Shown here: one piece after another, positions 28,931 through 38,065 of the stretch
Layout: every line of letters begins with the position of its first letter
Numbering within the stretch: position 1 is the first letter of the stretch
Source: DATFYM01 sp035315065
GTDB lineage: Bacteria > Acidobacteriota > Terriglobia > UBA7540
Reading direction: 5' to 3'
Length of the DNA stretch: 64,000 nucleotides
Assembly: GCA_035315065.1 (NCBI GenBank)
Contig: DATFYM010000241.1
Span: forward strand, 5,284-69,283
Notes under the pieces: model-generated
The model's database searches: none
Seen by the model: the letters and a program-made list of their open reading frames with translations, nothing else
Told to the model about the DNA's origin: nothing
Program-made: the position numbers and the translations under genes

Positions 28931-30048
28931 AGCTCTACACTTATATGACTCACTCTAAACAAATTGGTATACAGGCGTCGGTTTTTGAATCTGCCCTTGC
29001 CTTCCCAGTTCCAGTCCGTAAGGCCCCATATTGGGAGTTTCCATTCTCTTTGGATCTTGAATCCCAAATCTCCAATCTTCCATTGGCCCTCGCGGGTGCC
29101 CGGGCATCGCCCTTCACCCTTCACCCTTCACGCTTCATGAGTCACTTTTTCTTTTCTAGCCCCGAATGCTGGCTGTTTCTAGCCTATCCTATCGGAGGGA
29201 AAAGTCAAGAAGAAAGTTGAAGCCGGGGAAGACTTTTCCGTGAGAAAATCAACATGCTGAGCGAAGCCTGCACGCCGACCAAGGCCCTAACTGGTTTTAT
29301 TTGGACCGGGTTCCTATTCACAGAGTTTTGGCGCTTGGTTTGGCCTCTGGTCTGATGCCGGCTTCTGTAGAACAAAGCCTTAGCGCCGTCCGACCGCTGC
29401 TCAACGTCGACGCCCGACCCACATATAGCTTGGCTAGCACCTTCCCTCTGTAATCCCCTCCCATCGACGGTGCAATCATAGCCGACGGTGCGAGCCTCGC
29501 CCACTTCGAAGATTTCCACCGCTGGTGCTACTCTTCCGAACCGCGATAGCCGTTTTGGGCAGAGGGTCCGCATTCGTTGGAGGCTAGCGCCCGGACCGGT
29601 TTTGGCACTCCCATCCTCGTTTTCAGACGGGGGTACGAGTGTGGCAAAATGCCACACTTTTTGCATTTTTGGAAGTCGGAGCGCGTTTTTGGACCTTCAA
29701 GCAACTGATTTCAAAGTGGAAAAAAAAGTGTCTCATTTGTCTCATTTGTCTCCATTGTCTCATTTTGAGGTGTTACCGTTGAATGGTAATCGATTGCGGA
29801 GTGCGCCGAACTCGGAAGGGCGCGCCAGGGGCTTGGTTTGCCTCGAAATCGTGAGGCATGAGAATGGTCGCATGTCGTTGAAGGGACATGGATTATATCG
29901 AAGAGCAGACGGGGGGCGACCCGCCCAGTCCGGGCAACCGATGAGCGACCTGGTGGTTCTTGACGCAGGGGGGATTGGCGAGATAAGCCGCCTGTTTTAT
30001 GCGAGTTCGAGTGGAAACACAGGATTCGACTGGAAACGCAGGATTTGA

Positions 30049-30083
30049 GGGGAGCGATACCGCACAGCGGGTATCGACTCCCC
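30049..30083. other. Strong GC-rich hairpin upstream of the exported-protein island
   Basis: GGGGAGCGATACC pairs with GGTATCGACTCCCC around an 8-nt loop. No T-run follows, so it may be a structured leader rather than a terminator. Confidence 0.65.
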
Positions 30084-30315
30084 GATGACCCGATCGGAGC
30101 TTCGTTGTAGTGGCGGAGTCAACCGGTTGGGGAACCGGAAAGAAGAAGGAAGTAGTTGGAATCAGAGGTCTTAAGTTGAGGTCAGCGAGTCCATATTGGC
30201 GGTGGGCCGCAAACGGCGTGGAGAAAGTCCCGTCGCCGTTGTGACTCGGCAGGTACCTCGATAGGGCCCGGGCCAAGCGCCAGCGGAAAATAAAGCAAGG
30301 AGTGGCATAACCAGA

Positions 30316-30489
30316 ATGAGCAATCCATATCCCGGTCAGATTACTTCGAAGCGTGTCGTGGTATTTCTGCGCTGCACGTGCGGTTTTAACGGATTGGCGC
30401 CGTTGAACGGGCCTTGCCCTAACTGCGGCACGACGACGCTGGTCACACCCCAGGACGGCGACAGCGATGTGACGCCGACAGGATCATAG
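30316..30489 (+). CDS. 57-residue zinc-ribbon-like protein
   Basis: A small open frame starting MSNPYPGQITSKRVVVFLRC with two cysteine pairs, CTC and CPNC, 12 residues apart, as in small zinc ribbons. AAGGAGTGG lies about 12 nt before the ATG. It ends two bases before the next ATG (30492), which suggests a coupled two-gene unit ahead of the tail-fibre-like gene. Function not recognised. Confidence 0.55.
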   Translation: MSNPYPGQITSKRVVVFLRCTCGFNGLAPLNGPCPNCGTTTLVTPQDGDSDVTPTGS

Positions 30490-30491
30490 CT

Positions 30492-30800
30492 ATGAGGCGA
30501 AGCAGTCGGAACCATGTGACGCCCTCCTTGGGATGGGCCGCGGCGGCCGCAAACGGTCTTTTGGCCGCCTTCCGCCGCGCCAGGCACTGGCTTTCTGCTT
30601 TCCTCGTCCGCGGACTCGATCTGGAGCGGCTCTCCTTGACCGAGATTCGTGTGATTGGGGCACAGTTACGCCGGGAGCCCTTCTCGACGCCCGCCAAGGC
30701 GGACACCGGACCCCCGTCTGGAGTAGCACTGACGAGTGGGGCACGACAAGCCCTGAAACTAGGCTTGAAGGGCAGCGCCAAGCTTAAGAACGACGTGTGA
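30492..30800 (+). CDS. Small protein of unknown function
   Basis: A 102-residue basic protein, starting two bases after the zinc-ribbon-like gene. The N-terminal third is Ala-rich and could be amphipathic (LGWAAAAANGLLAAFRRARH). The middle LERLSLTEIRVIGAQLRREP looks helical. No family recognised. Its position between the zinc-ribbon-like gene and a giant tail-fibre-like gene recalls small genes in phage-derived structural clusters, but nothing in the sequence proves that. Confidence 0.4.
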   Translation: MRRSSRNHVTPSLGWAAAAANGLLAAFRRARHWLSAFLVRGLDLERLSLTEIRVIGAQLRREPFSTPAKADTGPPSGVALTSGARQALKLGLKGSAKLKNDV

Positions 30801-30972
30801 AGCGCTTACAACGAGCGTTGCCGGGCGCAAGGTCCGTCGCCGCCCGGAGAAGAAGTTTGAAGCCAGAAGGAGAGGGAGCGCGGCCAGCGATCTCTCTCAC
30901 GAAACGATCGAAAAAGGAGACGTTACGCTCAGGCATGCCGAAACGAGCACGCACTGTGAAACGAAGAACAAA

Positions 30973-33900
30973 ATGAAGAACACCTTTTGCTTATTATTGT
31001 CTGCTCTGTGGCTAGTTCCGGTTGCGGCGCAGCCGCAGCAACCTCCGCAACAAACGGTGCGGATGAACGTCGGGTCAGTGCAAGGCGTAGCTCCAGGCTA
31101 CAATGCCACTGCGGGCTCGGGACTGACGCTCAATCTCAGCCCCGGCACCGTATTTTGCGGCGGTGCCATCCAGAGTTATGCCGGCGGCACCTTGACCATG
31201 GCGCCGAGCGCCACCAATTACGTTTATCTTAATCCCTCCGCAAACTGCGCCCCGGCCACCAACACAAGTGGGTTCACGGCAGGCCTCATTCCGGTAGCCA
31301 CCGTTGTGACCGGATCTGCGGCCATCACCGCCGTCACGGATAACCGAACGATGTTCACGAGTGGTGGTTCTGGCATCGGGACCTGCGCGGCGAACCAATT
31401 TGTGAGTGGCGTCAATTTAGGCTCCCCAACCTGCACCCAGCCCGCCTTTTCGAACCTCACCGGCGCTGCCGTGCCAGCTCAATTGCCCTCCGCCACCGGC
31501 AGCGCTCAAGGCGCGATTCAACTCGCCGGCGACCTCTCGAACACCGCCGCGGCGCCCAAAGTGGCGGGGATCCAAGGCGTTCCTGTTTCGTCCAATGCTC
31601 CCGCCAACGGCCAGGTCCACCAATTCAATTCCAGCCTGAACCAATGGGTTCCCACGACGCTACCTGCTCCGGCGACCGTTCAGGTCAATGGAACCAATAC
31701 GGCGAGCCAGGCAACTCTCAACCTCCAGAGCGGCAGCAACATTACGGTCACCAACCCCAGCGCCGGCAATGTCAGCATCGCTTTGTCGGGCACGCTGCCC
31801 TCCGGGATGCTCCCGATGGCGACCTGGGGAGCTCCGGGCGCGATTCAGCTCACCGGCGACTTGGGTGGTACCGCGGGATCTCCCAAGGTGACATGGCTCC
31901 AAGGTTACGCGCTTTCGTCCACTGCGCCGTCCACCGGCCAATGTCTCGTTTACGGCGTATCCAGTTGGGCGCCTGGGCCGTGCGCAGGCCTGCCGTCGAG
32001 TTGGGCAACCAACAGCACCAACAACGCTGTGACTGCCCAGCCCATGTCCGGCCAGGATGCCGTACCATTGACTCTAGCCCCGAGCGTGGCGAGCCCGACA
32101 GCCGATATTCTTGACATTTGCTCGACCAGTCCATGCTCCGCGGGAACGAAATACGTTTGGGTCAGCGCCAACGGGAACCTGAACTTCCTCGGGAATAACA
32201 CCACCTATGGCAGCCCAAGCCAGTCAACCCAGTCATTCTTAAGGCTATACGGAAGCACCGCTAGCTCCAACCTCGCCCCGCCATACTTCGACCTGGAAAA
32301 GACAGACGGCAGCGTCAAGTCGTACCTCGCCCCCTCAACGACGCTCAATGGCGTGGTCGGTGTAAGCTCGGCTATTCCTGGCAGCGACATTCAAGCTCCG
32401 GCCGGAGCCTTCGCAGGAACAATCTCTGGCGGAGCGGGTTCCGGTCCGGTGATTGTGGTCGCCAACTCCGCGGCGGGAACCACCAATGGGCTGCTGGCCA
32501 AGTTGACCGGCAGCGGCAACTCGCCCACCGCGACCACTGCCGGGATCAGCGACACTGCGGTTCCGGTTTACCCGGTCGTGACCGGAGGCGCGTCTTCTGG
32601 AAACGCAGCCTTGTCAGTCAACGGCATCGCGCAGTGCACGTTTGACGGCGCTACCACTATCAACCACTTCGTCCAGGCCAGCACCACCGTGGCCGGTGAT
32701 TGCCACGACGCGGGGGCAGCTCCGACTTCCGGCTGGGTGATCGGTCAGGTGATGAGCACCAACGCTGCTGGGGGACTTTATAACGTCCAGGTGGGCCCGC
32801 CGGGCTACAGTGCAGCGAGCGGCGGCTCTGGTTCAGGAACCGTCACTGCGGACAATGGCAGTGCAGGAGCCCTCAGTTACTACGCTTCGGCGGGCGGAAG
32901 CACCAGCGTGGGCCCAGATGCCAACCTTACGGACGCTTCGAACACCCTCACCTACAGTGGATCGGGCGGCGTCTCGGCCAGCTCTTTCACCGCCACCGGA
33001 AGCGGGGCCGGCTACTTTGAGGCCAAGCAAGGCGCGGCTCCTTCCCTCGTCGCCAATCAGGTTCAGCTTGTGGCACCGGCTAGCGTTGCGAACTCGGGCG
33101 AGGCGTTTGTCTATCCGGGCACCCCGGCGACGGGATTGCAACTGTGGACCAATTCGTCGGGCACGCTGACCGGCAGCTTCTTGAGCGGCGCAGCCAACAC
33201 CGTACTGGTGGGTCAGGGCGTGGGGTCGGCTCCGTCCTTTGGAAGCGTGCCTACCGCGGCGCTGGCGAACCCCGCCACAACAGTGAACGGTCAAGCCTGC
33301 GCGCTCGGCTCCCTCTGCAATGCGAATAATGGCGCCGCACAATACTCCGTAGCCGTCAACGGAGCGGCCAACGCGGCGATCGCCGGCGTGGCCCTCGGAG
33401 CCCATCAGACTTTGATAGGTGCATTGAGCGCAAACCCAAGCGCCAAGACGATTCCCGACTGCCAGGATTCGGGCGGCAACCATCTGAACTACACGCAGTC
33501 CACCGACGTTTTTTCGTGTGGGACCACTTCCAGCGGTGGCGGCGGCGCAAGCGTGACGGTGAACGCGCAGACGGGCAACTATACCGCTGCCTCAACCGAC
33601 TGCGGCAACGCCATCGACTTCACGATCAGCAGCAATGCCACACTGACTCTGCCTCAGGCGGGAACGTCGAGCATGAACGCGGGCTGCGCGATCACGGTGT
33701 CCAATAAGAAATCCGGTGGAATCCTGACCGTCGCTACCACCGCCTCGACCATTGGCGGTGTGGTCCATAAGTTCATCGGTCTCGGCGGACAGGCGAAATT
33801 GATCAGCGATGGTGCCAACTGGTCATATTTTGGCAGTGAGAATCAGCTTCTCTGCGCACCACCCTACTCCTCGAATATCGGCGACCTTCTCTCTGCCGAT

Positions 33901-34413
33901 GCATCCGGAGGCACTCATTACTTCGGGCAGGTGACCTCGACGCAGGCTACGAGTCTGACTGCCTTCACCAGTTCCTCTTGCGTTTTGCCAGCGAACATTC
34001 TTGGTGCGGGCACGCTGCTACAAGCAACCGGAGACTTTTGGGCAATCGGCCAGGGTGTTCCGAACCTTATCACGGGCCTGAAGTTGGGATCGACGGCGCT
34101 CACCAATGTCGCGGGCGGAAGTATCTTAAATACGGCGGCTAGGGCGGGCACCGAGACATTTCGCATCGATGGCACCGCCGCGCCAGGCGCGTCCGTTATG
34201 GTGGACGCCCAATGCATAGTAGGTATGAACGGCGGGGGAGCCACCGGACTGGATGGCCTCCACTGCTTCAACAGCACGATTCCCAACAACAATTTCGCTA
34301 CCAACGGAGCCTTAACCTTAACGCTCAACGCCCTGTGGAGTTCGGCCACAGCAGGAGACGCGATCTGGCTCAAGCAGTGGCAAGTCGTGATGCTGAGCGG
34401 GCCGACGAATTAA
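30973..34413 (+). CDS. Giant exported tail-fibre-like repeat protein
   Basis: An 1146-residue protein with a signal peptide (MKNTFCLLLSALWLVPVAAQ). It is poor in charged residues and rich in Gly, Ser, Thr, Ala and Asn. Two similar repeats are visible at about residues 176-235 and 292-345, each with GAIQLxGDLxxTAxxPKVxx, then a QG...SSxAPxxGQ segment and a short W-containing closing strand. This pattern is common in phage tail-fibre and bacterial surface-fibre proteins. The C-terminal 250 residues (SNATLTLPQAGTSSMNAGCA onwards) form a beta-rich tip-like region ending IWLKQWQVVMLSGPTN. Likely a surface fibre or adhesin; no enzyme motif seen. Confidence 0.75.
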   Translation: MKNTFCLLLSALWLVPVAAQPQQPPQQTVRMNVGSVQGVAPGYNATAGSGLTLNLSPGTVFCGGAIQSYAGGTLTMAPSATNYVYLNPSANCAPATNTSGFTAGLIPVATVVTGSAAITAVTDNRTMFTSGGSGIGTCAANQFVSGVNLGSPTCTQPAFSNLTGAAVPAQLPSATGSAQGAIQLAGDLSNTAAAPKVAGIQGVPVSSNAPANGQVHQFNSSLNQWVPTTLPAPATVQVNGTNTASQATLNLQSGSNITVTNPSAGNVSIALSGTLPSGMLPMATWGAPGAIQLTGDLGGTAGSPKVTWLQGYALSSTAPSTGQCLVYGVSSWAPGPCAGLPSSWATNSTNNAVTAQPMSGQDAVPLTLAPSVASPTADILDICSTSPCSAGTKYVWVSANGNLNFLGNNTTYGSPSQSTQSFLRLYGSTASSNLAPPYFDLEKTDGSVKSYLAPSTTLNGVVGVSSAIPGSDIQAPAGAFAGTISGGAGSGPVIVVANSAAGTTNGLLAKLTGSGNSPTATTAGISDTAVPVYPVVTGGASSGNAALSVNGIAQCTFDGATTINHFVQASTTVAGDCHDAGAAPTSGWVIGQVMSTNAAGGLYNVQVGPPGYSAASGGSGSGTVTADNGSAGALSYYASAGGSTSVGPDANLTDASNTLTYSGSGGVSASSFTATGSGAGYFEAKQGAAPSLVANQVQLVAPASVANSGEAFVYPGTPATGLQLWTNSSGTLTGSFLSGAANTVLVGQGVGSAPSFGSVPTAALANPATTVNGQACALGSLCNANNGAAQYSVAVNGAANAAIAGVALGAHQTLIGALSANPSAKTIPDCQDSGGNHLNYTQSTDVFSCGTTSSGGGGASVTVNAQTGNYTAASTDCGNAIDFTISSNATLTLPQAGTSSMNAGCAITVSNKKSGGILTVATTASTIGGVVHKFIGLGGQAKLISDGANWSYFGSENQLLCAPPYSSNIGDLLSADASGGTHYFGQVTSTQATSLTAFTSSSCVLPANILGAGTLLQATGDFWAIGQGVPNLITGLKLGSTALTNVAGGSILNTAARAGTETFRIDGTAAPGASVMVDAQCIVGMNGGGATGLDGLHCFNSTIPNNNFATNGALTLTLNALWSSATAGDAIWLKQWQVVMLSGPTN

Positions 34414-34454
34414 GCGCCTGCCCCCTCACGCCGAGACCCTCTCCCCCAAGGAAA

Positions 34455-34604
34455 GCGTGAAGAGATTAAACACAGAGGCACAGAGACGCAGAGAAGAGAA
34501 TGAGAAGAACATGAAGACGCCATTGGTTTCACAATCGTTTCTCATTTTTTCTCTGTGCCTCTGCGTCTCTGCGTTTGAAGCTCTTTCCCACTTATTTCAC
34601 AGCT
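34455..34604. repeat. CACAGAG palindromic element, copy 2
   Basis: Arms ACACAGAGGCACAGAGACGC and TCTCTGTGCCTCTGCGTCTC; outer ends GCGTGAAGAGATTAAA and ACTTATTTCACAGC. It occupies much of the 364-bp gap between two giant exported-protein genes. Confidence 0.9.
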
Positions 34605-34777
34605 TCAGAGGGAGAGGGCCGGAATCGTTAGAAAAGATTCCCCTTGAAGGTGTACAGGAGTCAAGTGACTGGGAACCGGAAAGAACACGAACCCATCCCT
34701 TCAAAGCATCGCTCGCAGCGCCAACGCAGCGAAGTGGAATTTGGTCGGGTGGTTTGTGATTCGGGGATTGAGCACGC

Positions 34778-37700
34778 ATGACAAAGGGACTAAATGCCGC
34801 ATTTCACAAATACGGTGACGATGCAAGCGGGGTTCGGGATTCGGCGTTCGGGGTTCGCAGAACAAATCCCCGAACCCCAATCTTCCTCTGCGAATCCCGA
34901 GCCCCGAATCCCGAACCCCGTGAAATACGTCAGGGTAATTATGAAATACGAGGACTAAGCACTAGGGGCTGGGGACTGGCGAAGTGGTTTTTGTTCGGTG
35001 TGCTCTGTAGCCAAACGCCCCTGGCGCAGGCCCAGGACTCCGGGGCGCTCAAATTGCTGTACGCGGCCCCGGTAACGGCGGCAACGTGTACGAGCGGCAC
35101 CATTCAATTAACCGTAAGTGGCGCGATGCCCAGCAACATCGTAACCGGCATCAACGTGGACGTGGGCGGGTCGAGCGCCGGAGCCTGGAACGGCAATGGC
35201 TTGGGACCCATCACGGTGAGTGGTCAGAATATCTCTTACTCCGAATCGTGCAGCGGATTCTCCGCTTACACCGGTGGTGGGTACGTTTCGGCCCAGATTC
35301 CCTACGTGGGAGCCTACTATGTGGTGGACGTGCCAGGCCACATTCGCCTCGCTCTGGGCGATCAGTCAGTGAACTGTGGCTCCAATAGTTGTGTTTACGG
35401 CATGGGTCTGAGCGACCTCTGGGACAACAAGAACGACACGGAGTTCGACATCGTCAACTGGACCGCTTCGGGTTCGTCGGTAACGCTTACCCTTTCCGGC
35501 TCGCCCTCATGGACTGTCGGCCAGCCGGTGTTTGTGTTCGACAGCAGCCTGTCATCGGGCACGCTCACCGGCAGCGGAGCCGCTCAGTCGATCAACGGCG
35601 GCTTTATCATCGGCTCGATCAGCGGCAATCAAATCACTTTCACACTCACGGGAGGGGTCAGTTGTACAGGCACCTGCTCTGGTGCGGGCGGATTCGTCTA
35701 CCAGATCGACATCTCTTCGCCAAATGCAGGCTTCGCCCAGATGCAGTTTGGGTTGATTAACGCCCCTTACAACTTGGTCGCGACGACCGGCGGCGGGGCA
35801 TCGGTCACCGGAACCAGCAGCGGCGGTGACGGGAAGACCGTTACTCTTTCATTGGCTAACAGTTCGATGGCACCCACGGTTCCGCCGTCATCGACCGTCA
35901 ACGTGGCCGTTTCCGGCGTCACCGTGGATACCGGTACTTGCACCTTCAACACGGCTGGCACGGGTGTGACAACCACGGCCACCGGCCAAATTCAGTACCA
36001 GCTTCCCACCGTCCAGACCAACTCGTGTACCGGGCACGGTGGGACAGCCACAGCCGGGCGATGGGGCGAGTATAAGAACTCTTCCGGCGCGCAGATTGCC
36101 ATTCTGGAAGCTAATAATGTGCGGGTGCGGTTTAAGGAGACCTGGGGCCTGCGGCAATATGGACAATGGGCTTCTTTCTTCAATATGCCCAACTACACGA
36201 ACGGGCTCGATTGCTGCGTTACGGGCACCGAGTATTACACCATCTATCGCCCCGACAAGGTGTTTCACCGCTTTGACATGTCCTATACGAATGGTGACTC
36301 GCAAGGTCCGCTGACCTTCGGCAACGTGGCCGGCGGCGCGGGGTCTGATGCCACAACCCAAGTTACTATTCTGAAAACCGCGAACTTTGCCAACAATAAA
36401 GCCCAAGCGGATAACAGCGTCTGCCAAAGTGGAGGTTCGTATTACGCGCCTATTTCTCCTCCCTGGCAGGAGGTATGGCAGAGCTACTTGCGTTATTACA
36501 CGAATAAGACATGGCAGATGGTAACTCCGAACCGTGCATCCTGGTATGGCACCACAACCCTGACCAACGGGAGCGCAACGGTCACTGCGGCAACGGGAGA
36601 TAACTTCGCGGCGGGTGTGCCCTTGGCGTCGTGGGTGAACGCGTCCTTCTTCATCTGGTCAACGACGGGCAATGGCGCGGGAACCGCCGTGCAGCTTACC
36701 GTATCTTCCGTGACCGGCGGCGATTTTACGGGTGGTACCACGCTCACGCTGAGTTCGACGTTTAGCGGCGCTTCGGGGACATACAACTACTACGTGGGGG
36801 GCCTGCCAGCCTGGGACTTCGGCAACGTATCCAACTGCAGCCCCGCCCTGCCGGCGTTTGGAGTGCTTCAGCCGAGCGCTGGTGACGTTCAGACCTGTGC
36901 GGCCGGGGCGCCTTCCGGATCGGCGAGCGGATGTCAATCTCCTTACAACTATGGGACCAAGCTTTCCGGCGTGGTTCACGCGAACTTTCTGCGTATTCTG
37001 GGCGCTAGCCCTCTTGCTTCGCCTGCCCTCGGAAACTATATCGGCACCAGCCTTAGCGGCCCAACCTGGTTTGAAGGGATGCGGGACAGATTACAAGGAG
37101 CCTATCAAAACGTGACGCTGGCCGGCGACGGCAGCCCGCACACGATCCTCTACGATACCTTGCGCCTGGGTGACGACGGATTGTGGGCGGGATCGCGGCA
37201 GGCAACGCAAGCCTTGGCAGGAGACTATGCGGCGGAGTACGAAGCGCCGCCCGCCCCGAACTTCACCACCGGGAGTTGCACCAGCGGCTACGGAGCAAAC
37301 TGCTTCGACCAGGACACCGGGGCCTATCAGATCACGGCGAGCGGCGGCTCAGTTAACTTCACGCTCTCGCTCCCAAGCTGGCAGAGCAACCACACGTACT
37401 CCTTGGGCCAGGCGATCTGGGATGGAACCAACGTCGAGGTGGCGACCTTCGTCAACGCCGCGAGCGGCCAAAGCGGAGGCTCGCAACCCAACTGGTCGTC
37501 TGCTTGTCCGAGCCAAGGCAACATCTGCACGGACAACAACGTGGTGTGGACGAACCCCGGTAGTCGGTATTTCCACTATCCGGCATTCGAGGTCGCCGGA
37601 TGGAATCAGGTGCCATCAACGTTGACGGTCAATTCCGCCACTTACAATCTGAACGCCGATTACGTGGGCGCGGTGAATGCGGGCGGGGTCATCATCCAGT

Positions 37701-37846
37701 TGCTCACCGGCGACAGTGGTACGGCAGGATTCTATGCCAGTGGATTGACGGTGCAAGGATCGCAGGGATCGCAAGGATCGCAGGCGGTTCCCAATGCGAC
37801 GGTCGGCGGCATGGTCACGGTGGGAGGAAAAACTATTGTGCAGTAG
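34778..37846 (+). CDS. Giant exported protein with internal signal peptide
   Basis: A 1022-residue protein. The first 60 residues are unusual: residues about 17-50 (SGVRDSAFGVRRTNPRTP and following) are the translation of a CCCGAAC heptamer element, and the only signal-peptide-like segment comes afterwards (GLAKWFLFGVLCSQTPLAQA, about residues 68-87). No better in-frame ATG exists. The mature part is Gly/Ser/Thr-rich with beta-sandwich-like stretches (YGMGLSDLWDNKNDTEFDIV, YYTIYRPDKVFHRFDMSY) and a short domain near residues 860-925 (WQSNHTYSLGQAIWDGTNVE, then PNWSS and VVWTNPG) resembling carbohydrate-binding or tail-tip modules. Probably surface-exposed; function unknown. Confidence 0.65.
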   Translation: MTKGLNAAFHKYGDDASGVRDSAFGVRRTNPRTPIFLCESRAPNPEPREIRQGNYEIRGLSTRGWGLAKWFLFGVLCSQTPLAQAQDSGALKLLYAAPVTAATCTSGTIQLTVSGAMPSNIVTGINVDVGGSSAGAWNGNGLGPITVSGQNISYSESCSGFSAYTGGGYVSAQIPYVGAYYVVDVPGHIRLALGDQSVNCGSNSCVYGMGLSDLWDNKNDTEFDIVNWTASGSSVTLTLSGSPSWTVGQPVFVFDSSLSSGTLTGSGAAQSINGGFIIGSISGNQITFTLTGGVSCTGTCSGAGGFVYQIDISSPNAGFAQMQFGLINAPYNLVATTGGGASVTGTSSGGDGKTVTLSLANSSMAPTVPPSSTVNVAVSGVTVDTGTCTFNTAGTGVTTTATGQIQYQLPTVQTNSCTGHGGTATAGRWGEYKNSSGAQIAILEANNVRVRFKETWGLRQYGQWASFFNMPNYTNGLDCCVTGTEYYTIYRPDKVFHRFDMSYTNGDSQGPLTFGNVAGGAGSDATTQVTILKTANFANNKAQADNSVCQSGGSYYAPISPPWQEVWQSYLRYYTNKTWQMVTPNRASWYGTTTLTNGSATVTAATGDNFAAGVPLASWVNASFFIWSTTGNGAGTAVQLTVSSVTGGDFTGGTTLTLSSTFSGASGTYNYYVGGLPAWDFGNVSNCSPALPAFGVLQPSAGDVQTCAAGAPSGSASGCQSPYNYGTKLSGVVHANFLRILGASPLASPALGNYIGTSLSGPTWFEGMRDRLQGAYQNVTLAGDGSPHTILYDTLRLGDDGLWAGSRQATQALAGDYAAEYEAPPAPNFTTGSCTSGYGANCFDQDTGAYQITASGGSVNFTLSLPSWQSNHTYSLGQAIWDGTNVEVATFVNAASGQSGGSQPNWSSACPSQGNICTDNNVVWTNPGSRYFHYPAFEVAGWNQVPSTLTVNSATYNLNADYVGAVNAGGVIIQLLTGDSGTAGFYASGLTVQGSQGSQGSQAVPNATVGGMVTVGGKTIVQ
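34826..34921. repeat. CCCGAAC heptamer inverted arrays inside a coding region
   Basis: GGGGTTCGGGATTCGGCGTT on the left is answered by CCGAGCCCCGAATCCCGAAC on the right. Both arms lie in frame near the start of the giant exported-protein gene. Confidence 0.88.
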
Positions 37847-37848
37847 GC

Positions 37849-37912
37849 CTTCAGCTATCAGCCATCAGCTTTCAGCCCTTTTCTTGCTGACTGCCGATAC
37901 CTGATCGCTGAG
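37849..37912. repeat. TCAGCTM heptamer inverted arrays, fourth copy
   Basis: TTCAGCTATCAGCCATCAGC on the left and a shorter, decayed right arm (CTGATCGCTGAG), directly after the stop of the giant exported-protein gene and abutting a CACAGAG element. Confidence 0.75.
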
Positions 37913-37914
37913 AA

Positions 37915-38060
37915 GCGTGAAGTAATTGCCAGGGACCTTCCAACACAGAGACACGGAGGCACAGAGAAAAATGGGAAACGTCGGAAAGCAAACGACATCA
38001 TCATGTGATTCTCTTCCTCTTCTCTGTGTCTCTGTGCCTCTGTGTTTAATTCTTCACACG
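37915..38060. repeat. CACAGAG palindromic element, copy 3
   Basis: Outer ends GCGTGAAGTAATTGCC and AATTCTTCACAC; loop contains ACGACATCATCATGTGA. Orientation opposite to copies 1, 2 and 5. Confidence 0.9.
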
Positions 38061-38065
38061 TTCTG

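Larger units (their letters stand above)
28669..30315. other. 1.65-kb region without a convincing gene
   Basis: Open frames up to 186 codons exist (for example 29205-29666 minus and 29488-30048 plus) but they overlap each other, lack recognisable motifs and include translated repeats. Visible structures: GCCATGATGGCTTCGCTC-type repeats (28846-28930), a CCCTTCA heptamer run (29105-29140), a GTGTGGCA...TGCCACAC palindrome near 29640, four tandem TGTCTCATT nonamers (about 29729-29767), a strong hairpin at 30049-30083, and a CCGGTTGGGGAACCGG hairpin near 30123. Confidence 0.6.

Noticed and set aside
29640..29665. Possible sigma-54 promoter (TGCCAC, then TTGCA)
   Set aside because: The invariant GG of the -24 element is not met and no gene begins suitably downstream.
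29205..29666. Open frame of 153 codons, and an overlapping plus-strand frame at 29488-30048
   Set aside because: No motif, no start signal, overlaps on opposite strands, and the plus frame includes translated TGTCTCATT repeats.
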